From positions 1-64,000 of the forward strand of contig JANCRA010000014.1 of NCBI GenBank assembly GCA_024362935.1: 64,000 nucleotides of DNA. The letters run 5' to 3'. Source of the stretch: Setophaga petechia (lineage: Eukaryota; Chordata; Aves; Passeriformes; Parulidae). Of the stretch, positions 44,641 through 57,000 are shown piece after piece. Numbering within the stretch: the stretch's first letter is position 1; every line of letters starts with the position of its first letter. Both the position numbers and the translations under genes were made by a program. The notes below the pieces were generated by a model. The model ran no database searches. It was given only the letters and a program-made list of their open reading frames with translations, and was not told where the DNA came from.

Positions 44641-45430
44641 CGCAGAAATGTGTTCTCCCCTTCAACTTCGTCCCCTAGCAGAGCAGAAAAGAAGGGGTGT
44701 TCCTCAAATGAAAGCCTTCGACTAATGGGAAAGGGGCATTTGGACCTCAATTCAAACCCTTGAAAAGGAGGGACACCAGGGCTGCCCCCTCAATTTAAAC
44801 CATAGGATGATGAAAACGGGGTGGCTGCCTTCAAATCAAACCTATAATACCACAACAAGACTTTTCCCATTTTTCTTCAAACAGAAGGCAGGGATTCCCT
44901 ATCACCCCTGTGATTCCCCTAAGGGCCAGGAAAAGGCAGGTGTTCCTTCAATCAACACCCTTCAAACCGCGAGCGAAGAGGGATCCCCTCAGTTCAAACA
45001 CAGACAACAATACAAGAGCAGCTGCTTCCTTCTCCTTCATTTCTTTTGTCCTCATAAGCTCTATTTTTGTTCCCGGGGCACCGGGCAGGGACTGGCAAGA
45101 CGAAATTGAGAAGGGGAAGGACAAAAGTCCCCGCTCCAAATCCACACGGGCTCACCTGCTCGGCTGCTGCTTCCCGGCACAACGATTCGTCCCTCGGCAC
45201 CTCCTTTAGGCGATGCTCCACGTATCCAAGCGCGAATCCAGGTGTTCCCCCAGACCCTGTGAGAGGCTCTCGCAGTCCTTCCATGAGACAGCCCCGGGAG
45301 CCCCCCAAAAACCCCTCCACTCAGCAGCTCCATGCAAAAGGGAGCTGAGGCAAAACCTCCCCCTAAAACAGCCTCCGTCCGGCAGGAGCCGCCCCCTCAT
45401 CATCCTCACAGCTCACTCCTAGGGTGCTCT
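44641..45430. repeat. Decayed short repeats, 'cctcaattcaaaccc' theme
   Basis: Words like 'cctcaattcaaaccctt', 'cctcaatttaaaccat', 'cttcaaatcaaacct' and 'cctcagttcaaacac' recur at about 44,749, 44,790, 44,831 and 44,988. This suggests an eroded minisatellite. The right half (45,070-45,420) is unrecognised. Confidence 0.4.
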
Positions 45431-46025
45431 GAGCCCCCATCATGTATTTTTCATATTTATATTCACATTTATATTTAGAATTTATATTACCGTATGTTAA
45501 TTATATTCTATGTTATATCTCTTCATATTACTTACATATATTTATATTTATATTTTTATTTATATTTAAATTAATATTCATAGTTTAGTATTATATCCTT
45601 ATATATTTATTATATATTCCTACATTTAGATTTACATTTCTATAATACTTACATTATTTAAAATAAAATCCCTGCCTCTAACCAAATAAAAACCAAATAT
45701 AGCCCTTTATTTAAACCATATATAAAATTTTAAAAATAATTTTATTTTTCATAATTATATTCACATTTACATTCATAATTTTTATTTATTATAGTTATAG
45801 ATATTATATAGAGAGAATACATTTTAATATAATAATATATATATTATTCTTTTACATTTATTTACTTAAATATTTATAGATAATGGTATATATATTATAT
45901 ATTTGTATATTTGGATTTAAATATTTATATTATTTATATTTATATTATTTCTAAAATCTCCAGCCTATAACCTAATAAAAGCCAAAACATCCCCAATGTA
46001 TTTAAACTATATTTAAATATAAGTA
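45431..46025. repeat. AT-rich satellite, two monomers
   Basis: Marker words 'ccctgcctctaaccaaataa' at about 45,671 and 'ccagcctataacctaataaa' at about 45,960 correspond to the last two monomers of the 2.2-kb unit. The segment is a truncated piece with no adjoining CpG module. Confidence 0.8.
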
Positions 46026-46129
46026 CTGTCACAGCTGCATTCCACACCGTGCCCTAAGCTAATCTGACAATTGTTCCTCTCCTTGTACCTGAAACTGAAA
46101 CTGTTCACCTTGATCATACCTGTCAGAAC

Positions 46130-46660
46130 GTTTTTCTTACTTTTTTTCCTGGCTTTTCTTGGTTTTTTTGGGTTTTTTTTCTTGCCTTTTTTGTGGCCTT
46201 TTTTGCCTTTTTTCGTGCCTTGTTTCTTGGATTTTTTCTTTCCTTTTTCTGGACTTTTTCCTGGCATTTCTTGGGTTTCTTCTTGGTTTTTTTTCTGGCA
46301 TATTTGGGGTTTTTGGGGGGGGATTTTTCTGGCCCTTTTTGGTTTCTTTCTTGGGGGTTTTTCTGGCCTTTCTTGGGATCTTTTCTGGGGTTTTTTTCTG
46401 GCCTTTCCTGGGTTCTTCTCTGGGTTTTTTTTTTCTTGCCTTTCTTGGGTTCTTTTCTGGGGTTTTTTTTCCTGGCCTTTCTTGGGTTTTTTTTTTTTTC
46501 CCTGGGTTTTTTTCTAGCCTTTCTTGGGTTTTTTCTAATTTTTTTCCTGCCTTTTCTTGGGTTTTTTATCGGGGATTTTTTTTTTCTGGCCTTTCCTGGT
46601 ATGGAGGTTTTTTCTGGCCTTTTTACTGGCCTTTCTTAATTTTTTATTCTTAGTGGTTTT
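46130..46660. repeat. T/G-rich minisatellite (CTGGCCTTTCTTGGG)n
   Basis: Repeats of 'tctggcctttcttgggttt' with variable T-runs, unit roughly 25-40 bp. All three + frames are open over long stretches and read Phe/Gly/Leu/Trp, which shows the openness comes from composition. No gene. Confidence 0.9.
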
Positions 46661-46689
46661 TTTTTTCCTCACTAATACAAGTCTAATTT

Positions 46690-47150
46690 GATTAATTCAT
46701 CTTTTCTTTCATTTCCTTCATTCATTATTTTCTTCCATGCATTTGCCTTCATTCATCGTTACCTTCATTCATACTATTCTTTCATTGCTCTTTTCTTTCC
46801 TTCCCCTTTCCTTTCATTGATCTTTTCTTTCATTCATTCTTTTCTCTCATTCTTTTCCTTCATTCATATTTTTTCTCATTCATTCTTTTCTTTCATTCAT
46901 CTTTTCCTTCATTGATTCTTTTCTTTCATTCATCTTTTTCTTTCATTCATCTTTTCCCTTCATTCATTCTTTTCTTTCATTCATTCTTTTTCCTTCATTC
47001 ATTTTTTTTTACTTCATTCATTCTTTTCTTTCATTCATTCTTTTCCTACATTCATTCTTTTCTTCCATTCATCTTTTCATTCATTCTTTCTTTTCCTTCA
47101 TTCATATTTTCTCTCATTCATTCTTTTCTTTCTTACATTCTTTCATTCAT
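46690..47150. repeat. Pyrimidine-rich minisatellite (TTCATTCATTCTTTTCT)n
   Basis: About 460 bp of CATT/CTTTT units on the + strand, unit near 17 bp. The opposite-strand bias to the purine tract at 12.1-13.1 kb is notable. No coding content. Confidence 0.92.
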
Positions 47151-47159
47151 CACCCCCAG

Positions 47160-47960
47160 CGCCTCAGGAAAGACTCGAAGGCGTAGCCGTCTTGCCAGCT
47201 TCCTGATAAATACCAACACCTTGCCCTAGAAAAAATTTCCCGCGACGCCACCCGGTGCAGGCAAACCGGATTGCCATTACCGCCACCGGCGAGGGGTGGA
47301 ATGCGAGCCATATACGCCACAAACTGAAAAGAAGACCCGGCCCCGAAAGTCGCCATCTTTACTGGACATCACGTGACTACCGCAGGCGTCGCCATGTTGT
47401 ACGGCAACCCATAAAGTCCAGGGCGCCGCCATGTTGAACGGCACCCAGCGACGGCGCGGTAAAACGGGCGAGAGGACCTCCCGGCAGCGAGAGGCGTTTA
47501 CCCCGCTGCCTGGCAGAAACCCGACCAAATACGCAGCCCCGCGGTGCCGCTGAGCCCACAGGCCGTGGCGGGTACGCTTTAAACGCCGCAGAAAATCCCG
47601 CCGGAGCCGCGCCGGTGTCGCTGTTCCGTGCAGGCAGTGCGCTTAGACCCACCGGGGCTTTCTATTTTCGTGCCTTGTTGAGAAGGTCAAGCGAGTCGCT
47701 ACATTTGCGGTACGCCACTCCCAACATGGCGGCACCTCGGCTGCTTCTCGCTGCGTGGCTGCAGTACCGCGCTCTGCCCGCAAGGTGGCAGCACTGCCGC
47801 GCACTTCGGGGCTGCGGGCAGAAAAAACCGGCAGAAAAGAACGGGGGCGATCCCCCCCCCCCGCCAAAAACTCCTCTGAAATAAATGCCCCAAAACAACC
47901 GGGAAGAAGAAAAAAACCATCCCTCCTCTAAGCCGAAAGGATCAAAAACCAAAACTCAAA
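47160..47960 (+). promoter_or_regulatory. CpG module copy 2 (YY1, E-box, CTCF-like)
   Basis: CGCCATCTTT at about 47,351, TCACGTGA at 47369-47376, CGCCATGTTG at about 47,390 and again at about 47,428, 'ccaacatggcgg' at 47,721, and CCCGCAAGGTGGCAGCAC (CTCF-like) at 47777-47794. The last ~500 bp match 29,212-29,640 closely, down to the C-run and 'aaataaatgc'. The frame from ATG 47726 (52 codons) is the counterpart of that at 29417. Confidence 0.6.
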
Positions 47961-49885
47961 CCCCAACAATTGCTTTGAAAAATATTTAGATATTTTGAAA
48001 ATATTTTTTCATAATAATATTCACATTTCCATTTATGTTCTTTGATGTATAATGTCTATTTATACGTTTCTACTTTCAAATAAATTTATTTTCTATATGA
48101 CACCTATTCCTATTACTTAGATTTCTTTCTATATTTTTATACATATTTTTACATATTCATTATATATTTCGGCGTTAATTTTTACTTCCCTATCACTTCT
48201 ATTATTTCAAATAAAACCTCTGCATCTACCCAAATAAAACCCAAAAAGGACCCCTTTGTTTTCAACTGTATTCAAATTTTAAAAAATAAATATTTAAATT
48301 TATATTTAAAACGCATATTTATGCATGTTTATTTTTACATTTCTAATTTCCGATTTTTTATATAATTTCACTCATATCTTCATATATTTATTTTTATTTC
48401 TGTGTTAAGATTTTTACTTTTGTAACACTAAAATTATTTAAAATAAAACCCTTACCTCTACCCAAATTAAAGCCAAAAAGAATCCCTTTCTTTCCAACTG
48501 TATTTAAATATTTTTAAATGGTATTTTTAAGATTCATCTTCACATTTACATTTAAAATGTATTCTAATGTATACTGTTATTTGTATTCCATATTAAATCT
48601 CTTCCTATTATTTATATTTCCTTATATTTTTTATAGATATATATATCTATCTTGATCATATATCTCAATATTTAGAAATACAGAACAGTAATAATCTATA
48701 TTCATATTATTTGAAATGAAAACCCTGCCTCTAACTCAATAAGAACAAAAAAAAAAAAAAAAAAACCCAACCCTTCCTTTTAAAAAGTATTTAAATAGAT
48801 TTTATCCTTATGTTTTCATATTTCTACTCACATTTATATTTATCATGTACGTTAATGGATATGGCTTACTTATACATTTACCTTTATTAACGTCAATTTA
48901 TAAATACATTTATATTCTGTATTACATCTATTTCAAGTTCTTATATAGACACATCTAAACATATTTTTACATATTGATTATATATTTCTGTGTTAAGATT
49001 TTGACTTCTGTAACACTTCTATCATTTAAAATCAAACCCCTGCCTCTACTGAAATAAAAGCCCAAAAATTCCCTTTCTTTTAAACGATATTTACATATTT
49101 TTATATTTATATTCCCATTTATAATTTCTATTGCCGTATAATGCCATTTACATTCTATACTACAACTCTTCCTATTACTTACGTATGTTTAAATTTATAT
49201 TCATAGTTTAGTCATTTCTCTTTATATATTTAGTATATATTTCTATCTTAAGAGTCACATTTTTATTATACTTAGATGATTTAAAATAAAACCCCTGCCT
49301 CTAACCAAATAAAAACCAAAGACACCCCTTTATTTAAACCATATTCAAAATACTAAAAATAATTTTATTTTTCCTAATTCTATTCACATTTACATTTATA
49401 ATTTTGATTTGTTATATTTATCGATATTATATATACTAAGAGAGAATACCTTTTAATGTAATCATAAGTATATTATTTTTATATTATATAGTTCTTTTTC
49501 TCTTCTTTATTTCTATTCAATATTTATAGATATCGGTATATATGCTATATATTTGTATATCTGGATTTTAATTTTTATATTATTTCTATTAATTTTATTT
49601 ATAAAAAAACCCCAGCCTATAACCTAAAAAAAACAAAATATCCCCAAGTTATTTTAACTATGTTGAAATATTTTTATATTTACAATCTATATTTATGTAT
49701 CTTTGTGTATATATATATATAGTAGACTATCATTTATCTCTATTATGTTACAATAATATACTATATACTATAGTTTCATATATTTATGTATTTGTTTTCT
49801 GTATTTATGCCTACTACTACAGTTTTATATATTTTTTAAATTCATATTTATTTCTATTTTCATCTCCATATTAGACCATATCAAT
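47961..49885. repeat. AT-rich satellite, 2.2-kb copy C
   Basis: Colinear with copies A and B; monomer words near 48,218, 48,445, 48,721, 49,037, 49,295 and 49,609. It is shorter in places ('ttcaaattttaaaaaataaa') and somewhat more diverged at its right end. Confidence 0.88.
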
Positions 49886-50940
49886 TCATTAACCCAACAC
49901 ATCAGACCCACAGAGATCCTGTACCTTCCTCAGCACCAGTACACAGCACACGCTCGTCCCATCGCAGCGGGTCGGAACAAAACCTGTTTCTGTTGCTGAC
50001 GGAACAAAGATCCCACAACATTGAACTCTCATAAAAACACAAATCAATCTAACTGTAAATAAATTTCAGATCCCACTAGAACTAGCCCAAAACCTCCGTA
50101 CATGCTCATCATAAACTTCCTCCTAGACCAATATCTCAAAAACCCAAACAACTCAAATACACATTGAAAATGACATAACTGCTAACAAAAAGAAACACCA
50201 ATTAAAATGAAATAAAACCAACTCACTACACTCAAAACTGTACAACTGACCCTAAACATTACTAAAAAAAGCCCCCAAAGCTCTACCTTGATGCTAACTC
50301 ACAAAAAAGAACCAATATTCTATGAAAGATATTTTTTAAATTTTTCAAAAGCTAATTAAAAGCATGTAAATAAAAAAATCTCAACTATTAAAATACTAGA
50401 AACTATCACTACCCAAATTAAAAAACATACTGCCTATAAAAACCCACCGTATCAAAGCCCCTGTCCCCCAAAAATAAAACATTAAACCGCAAAGAAATCA
50501 GAACTTAGGAACACTAAAGCTGTAACGTTGGAGAAGTTACATCGTATCCCTTATCATCCACCAACTACAAACAACATAGAACAATACAATCAATTCTTAA
50601 AACATACCTTAAAACCACTACAATAAAAAACCTCTCAAAAATTGAAAACTGCATTTAACCAAAGCCAACTAATAAATTAAAGCCCAAAACTCCAGCAGCT
50701 GAGCTGGCCCTACCAAATATCTATGTTTATACATACAGTAAACAAAACCAAAATCCCACTCATACATACCTATCACAAGTCTCTGAAAGAAACCTATTGA
50801 AATTCATCCTACCTCAAATACAAACCAACCCACCCAGAATGTTAGTCTCACTCAAAAAACAATTCACACAGAGTTAACAATACCAAGAAATAAAACAACA
50901 CACACCATATACCTCCAACAGTATAGCACTGTATAATAGT
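49886..50940. repeat. End segment plus A/C-rich tract, copy 2
   Basis: 49,886-50,180 repeats the 'acacatcag...' end segment, and 50,180-50,940 repeats the A/C-rich tract of 34.1-34.9 kb, in the same order. It contains 'ctgagctggccctaccaaat' at about 50,699, also found at 28.3 and 34.6 kb. Confidence 0.8.
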
Positions 50941-50993
50941 GAAGGGAAAAAAACCACATTTTTTTACTTTTTATTTTTTTTAACCTAGCTTCC

Positions 50994-51260
50994 TTTATTA
51001 GCTGGAACAAAAGATTTTGCCAGGACTGTAACAACCACTTCTTTCTCTTCTTCTCCTTCTGAAATGTCCGTTCTCATTCCCAAATTCCTTACAACTTCTG
51101 AGTTTGAATCCAAGCAAAAACCAAAATATCTGCACTTGTGTGTTCGATGCTCCAGTCACATTCTCTGTTTCCCTCCACATCTTCTTACACTTGCAGTCTT
51201 CACGCTGTCCTGCCATGATGAGTCTGACAGAAGAATTGGCACATGGTAAGAGAGGATCTC
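50994..51260 (-). CDS. Possible 3' terminal exon, copy 2 (intact frame)
   Basis: Minus-strand frame ending KIFCSS with TAA (51000-50998) overlapping AATAAA (50999-50994). An in-frame ATG gives MAGQREDCKCKKMWRETEN..., about 75 residues, Cys- and Arg-rich; the frame stays open further upstream into the GGGA-rich tract. Indels against the 35-kb copy (6 nt near CKC, codon-multiple changes in the basic run) keep the frame. Either a last exon whose upstream exons I cannot find, or a retrocopy. Unknown family. Confidence 0.35.
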
Positions 51261-51345
51261 CCTCCCTCCCTCCCTCCCTCCCTCCCTCCCCAGAGCTGCT
51301 TTCATTAACACATTTCAATTAATCCCACGCCTGCAATGATGCACG
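51255..51345. repeat. (CCCT)n tract and shared flank
   Basis: A CCCT run of about 10 units, then 'cacatttcaattaatcccac' and 'gcctgcaatgatgcacgcc', matching 28.4 and 35.2 kb. The sequence then jumps into the CpG module at about 51,345, a duplication junction. Confidence 0.7.
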
Positions 51346-52670
51346 CCTCGGGGCTGCGGGCAGGGAAGGCGGCAGAAAGGAACGGGGGCGATCCCCATCA
51401 AAAACCGCTCTGAAATAAATGCCCCAAAACAACCGGGACGAAGAAAAAACCATCCCGCCTCTAACCCGAAAGGATAAAAAAACAAAAATCAAACTCCAAC
51501 AATTCCTTTGACAAATATTTAGATTGTTTTAAAATATTTTTTCATATTAATATTCACATTTCCATTTATGTTCTTTGATGTATAATGTCTATTTATACGT
51601 TTCTACTTTTAAATAAGTTTATTTTCTATATTACATCTATTCCTATTACTTAGATTTCTTTCTATATTTTTATACATATTTTTACATATTCATTACATAT
51701 TTCTGCGTTAATTTTTACTTCCGTATCACTTTATTATTTAAAAAAAACCCTCTGCATCTACCCAAATAAAAGCCAAAAAGAACCCCTTTCTTTTCAACTG
51801 TATTCAAATTAAAAAAAAATTAAAAATGATACTTAAATTTATATTTAAAACGCATATTTATGTATAACGTTTTTTTTACATTTCTAATTTCCCATTTCTT
51901 TAAACATTTTTCTTCTATTTTACATCTGTTCCTATAAGTTCTATTTTTATATATTTTTCTTCATATCTTTATATATTTATTTTTATTTCTGTGTTAAGAT
52001 TTTTACTTTTGTAACACTAATATTATTTAAAATAAAACCCCTGCCTCTACCCAAATTAAAGCCAAAAAGAACCCCTTTCTTTTCAATCGTATTTAAATAT
52101 TTTTTAAATGGTATTTTTCAGATTCATCTTCACATTTACATTTAAAATGTGTTCTAATGTATATCATTATTGGCATTCCATATTAAATCTCTTCCTATTA
52201 TTTATATTTACTTATATTTTTTTGTATATATATATATCTATCTTGATTATATATCTCAATATTTAGAAATATAGAACAGTAATAATCTATATTCATATTA
52301 TTTGAAATGAAAACCCTGCCTCTAACTCAATAAGAACAAAAAAAAAAAAACCCAACCCTTTTGCTTAAACAGTATTTAAATAGATTTTATCCTTATGTTT
52401 TAATATATCTATTCACATTTATATTTATCATGTATGTTAATGGATATGGCTTACTTATAGATTTACCTTTATAAATTTCAATCGATAAATACATTTATAT
52501 TCTCTATTACATCTATTCCAAGTATTTATTCAGACACATTTAAACTTATTTTCACATATTGATTATGTATTTCTGTGTTAAGATTTTGACTTCTGTAACA
52601 CTTATATTATTTAAAATCAAACCCCTACCTCCACTAAAATAAAAGCCAAAAATTCCCTTTCTTTTAAACG
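51346..52670. repeat. Truncated CpG module and AT satellite, copy D
   Basis: Only the last ~150 bp of the CpG module remain ('ggggctgcgggcaggg' to 'aaataaatgccccaaaacaa'), followed by AT monomers (words near 51,740, 52,038, 52,315, 52,620). The satellite stops in the fourth monomer at about 52,670, where array B begins. Confidence 0.85.
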
Positions 52671-54001
52671 AACACTGAGAGAACAGATGCTAACAATGAT
52701 GCCAGGGTTTCTGACAGGCCCCTCACAGGGCTAAGATAAAAGACATGAGATATCCAAACAACACATAATGCACAAAAGACAAGTGACTCGATACCCAACC
52801 ACACTGCTCTGCCCTGCGCACCTCAACACTGTGAGCAAAACTGAAACTTTCCTTTTATGAGGCCTAAGGGGCCACTTCTTGGCTACCTTCAACTCCAGAG
52901 CCAATTCAAACCCCCCATATCCACCCCGGGAGTCCCAACCCAGCACCCCCCTTTCATCCCCTCCACTTATCTCTGGGACATCCGGGGCTGCCGCTCCGCT
53001 TCAGGTGCCAAGGAAGGCGGCCTCACCGGCTGGCAAGCTCCTGCTGTCACCGGGCTGGTGTCTCTTGCACAGCTACATTAAAAAAGAACCAAATATCACT
53101 GCCTGATCTTGCCACCACATCAGCCAAAACCAAACCAGTCTGCTACTCACCGTGCTTCTAAGCAGGCCCGGCACCTCCTAACCCCAACCCTCTGCCACAG
53201 ATGGAATGCACCTGCACCTGAAACAAAATCAGAACAGATGTCAAACATCTGCAGGATAACTCAAAAGCTGCAAACACCTTCTATCAATTGAGGAACAGCA
53301 TCTAGAGTCCAAGTACACCCCACATTACAAACTGCAAGTCCCCGGGACTTCTCCTACTGCACCAGGCTGTGCGGCAGGGCAGAGCAGCTCCGGCACAAAT
53401 GTGTGCTGACACCCGTGACACAGGACAGGACGTGACAGACAACGGGCACACAACACAGACAGAAATAGCCTGGCAAGGAAAATGGCTGCAAGGACTGAGA
53501 ATCCAAAAGGAGATGAAACGAGGCGAATCTCCTGCTGGGCTGATGCCAGGCTTTCTGACAGGCCCCTAAAAGCCTAAGGTAAAAGACATTACATATCCAG
53601 ACGACACAAAATGCACGACAGACAAGGGACACGAGACACACCGGGACTGCTCTGCCCTGCACACCTCAGCGCTGTGATCAAAAGTGAGACTTGGCTTTCA
53701 TGGGGCCTAAAAGGCCGCTTCATGGACACTCCCCACCTGCAAAGCAGACTCAAAAACCCCTCCCAGTAATTCCCAAACCAGCACCCTGCTTTCACCCTCT
53801 CCTGTGGGTCTTAGCCCTCTACTTATCTCTCAGACATCTGGGGATGCTGCTCTCGGGTGCAAAAAAATGCCACCTTGCCAGCTGGGAAGCTCCTGCTGTC
53901 TCCGGTCTGGCGTCTCTCAGACAGCTACAGGAAAGAAAACCAAACATCACAGCCTGATCTTGGCACCACAGCAGCCAAAACCCCACAAGTCTGCTACTCA
54001 C
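52671..54001 (-). repeat. Array B, first unit(s), left-truncated
   Basis: Starts with 'acactgagagaacagatgct', which inside the array (55,186; 60,421) is the right part of a longer spacer, so the unit is cut at the junction. It contains the 46-nt exon near 53,024-53,069, the 67-nt exon 53151-53217 and a longer variant exon near 53,878-53,925. Confidence 0.7.
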
Positions 54002-57000
54002 CGTGCTCCTAAGAATGCCCAGCTGCTCGGGCCGCACGCTTCGGGCACGCTCGCAGACCGAGGCCGTCGTCACAGGGGGTGCCTGGGTTAAGAGGAGGGG
54101 AGGTGATTTGGCACGGCTGAAACCTGAGTGCACCCTTTGCTCCTCCTCCCTACTTCCCTGACTCACCTCAACTCCTCGGCAGCTGCCCAAGGCCACCAGG
54201 ATGGCACCTTTAAATAGAAAAGTTCAGGGCTTCACCACCAGGTCCCGTAACGCATCCACAAGGCTCACACGTGCAGGAAACCCAGTGCATCGGCCAGTTG
54301 GGGGCTTGGCATGCTGCGAGTGGATTGCCTAAAGCACAAAAACAAGAATGGAAACACAGAGCTGCAGCAGAAATTGAGAGCTGAGCAATAACAACTACTT
54401 CTCTCCACTGCTCACCTCGACTGCTGGTATCCAGATTTACTCCCTACAAAGAAAGAAAAAGAACAGAGCTGTAACACAGTCACCTATTTACACTTCTGCT
54501 GCAGAGACAAATGGTGCCTCACCTGCTCAACGGAAACCTCTCACCCGGTTTGGGGGACTCTGGCCTGGATTTTATCCTTCTGCATCTGAAAGAAAATTAG
54601 GACCAAAGTCAAATGGCTGCAGGATAACTTAAGGGATCCAGATATCCTGTGTCCATCTACAAATCCCATCCAGAGTCCATCTACACCCCACATTACAAAC
54701 TTCAAGACCCCGGTACTTCTCCTATTGCTCCAGGCTGTGCAGCAGGGCAGAGCAGCTCCGGCACAAACGTGTGCAGACACCCGTGACACAGGACAGGACG
54801 TGACACACAGTGGGGACACAACACGGACAGAAATATCCTGGCAAGGAAAATGGCTGCGAGGACTGAGAGGACTCAAAATGAGATGAATGAGGTGAAACTG
54901 CTGATAGGCTGATGAGGCTCAGAGAACCCTGGAGGAAGAAGATGCTAACTGAATTATTTACTCCAAGAAATGCCTGAGAATCCCACAGTCAGAAGCCTCT
55001 ACTTGTCCTCACATTCCTTCAGCTCCTAACCCACCAGAATGGATCCTGGCGGGGAATAGCTGTCCATACAGCTCAGAACAAGACCTGAAAAGACATCTGA
55101 CTGGATGCTTCTAAAGAGAGATGGAATTCTAATACCTGAGGTCCTGAGTCAAAAGCTCCACAGGCTGGGTGCCAGGGCAAGGCAACACTGAGAGAACAGA
55201 TGCTAACAATGATACCAGGGTTTCTGACAGGCCCCTCACAGGGCTAAGATAAAAGACATGAGATATCCAAACAACACATAATGCACAAAAGACAAGTGAC
55301 TCGATACCCAACCACACTGCTCTTCCCTGCGCACCTCAGCACTGTGATCAAAACTGAGACTTTCCTTTTATGAGGCCTAAGGGGCCACTTCTGGCCTACC
55401 CTCAACTCCAGAGCCAATTCAAACCCCCCATATCCACCCCGGGAGTCCCAACCCAGCACCCCCCTTTCATCCCCTCCACTTATCTCTGGGACATCCGGGG
55501 CTGCCGCTCCGCTTCAGGTGCCAAGGAAGGCGGCCTCGCCCCCTGGCAAGCTCCTGCTGGCACCGGGCTGGTGTCTCTTGCACAGCTAGATTAAGAGAGA
55601 ACCAAATATCACTGTCTGATCTTGCCACCACGTCGACCAAAACAAAACCAGTCTGCTACTCACCGTGCTCCTAAGAAGGCCCGGCACCTCCTAACCCCAA
55701 CCCTCTGCCACAGATGGAATGCACCTGCACCTGAAAGAAAGTTAGAACACATGTCAAACATCTGCAGGATAACTCAAAAGCTGCAAACACCTTCTATCAA
55801 TCGAGGAACAGCATCTAGAGTCCAAGTACACCCCACATTACAAACTGCAAGTCCCCGGGACTTCTCCTACTGCACCAGGCTGTGCGGCAGGGCAGAGCAG
55901 CTCCGGCACAAATGTGTGCTGACACCCGTGACACAGGACAGGACGTGACAGACAACGGGGATACAACAGGGACAGAAATAGTCTGGCAAGGAAAATGGCT
56001 GCAAGGACTGAGAATCCAAAAGGAGATGAAACGAGGCGAATCTCCTGCTGGGCTGATGCCAGGCTTTCTGACAGGCCCCTAAAAGCCTAAGGTAAAAGAC
56101 ACGACATATCCAGACGACACAAAATGCACGACAGACAAGGGACACGAGACACACCGGGACTGCTCTGCCCTGCACACCTCAGCGCTGTGATCAAAAGTGA
56201 GACTTGGCTTTCATGAGGCCTAAAAGGCCGCTTCATGGACACTCCCCACCTGCAAAGCAGACTCAAAAACCCCTCCCAGTAATTCCCAAACCAGCACCCT
56301 GCTTTCACCCTCTCCTGTGGGTCTTAGCCCTCTACTTATCTCTCAGACATCTGGGGATGCTGCTCTCAGGTGCAAAAAAATGCCACCTTGCCAGCTGGGA
56401 AGGTCCTGCTGTCACCGGTCTGGCGTCTCTCAGACAGCTACAGGAAAGAAAACCAAACATCACAGCCTGATCTTGGCACCACAGAAGCCAAAACCCCACA
56501 ACTCTGCTACTCACCGTGCTCCTAAGAATGCCCAGCTGCTCGGGCCGCACGCTTCGGGCACGCTCGCAGACCGAGGCCGTCGTCACAGAAGGTGCCTGGG
56601 TTAAGAGGAGAGGAGGTGATTTGGCAGGGCTGAAACCTCAGTGCACCCTCGCTCCTCCTCCCTACTTCCCTGACTCACCGCAACTCCTCAGCAGCTGCCC
56701 AAGGCCACCAGGATGGCACCTTTAAATAGAAAAGTTCAGGACTTCATCACCAGGTCCCGTAACGCATCCACAGGGCTCACGTGGGCAGGAAACCCGCTGC
56801 ATCAGCCAGTTGGGGGCTTGGCATGCTGCGAGTGGATTGCCTAAAGCACAAAAACAAGAATGGAAACATAGAGCTGCAGCAGAAATTGAGAGCTGAGCAA
56901 TAAGAACTACTTCTCTCCACTGCTCACCTCGACTGCTGGTATCCAGATTTACTCCCTAAAAAGAAAGAAAAAGAACAGAGCTGTAACACAGACACCATTT

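Noticed and set aside
43659..44678. 339-codon + frame
   Set aside because: It joins an A/C-rich tract to a CpG island, both stop-poor; amino-acid composition changes abruptly at the border and no domain is seen.
46071..46653. Phe/Gly/Trp/Leu-rich frames of 148-164 codons resembling membrane proteins
   Set aside because: All three + frames are open over the same T/G minisatellite; it is repeat composition, not a membrane protein.
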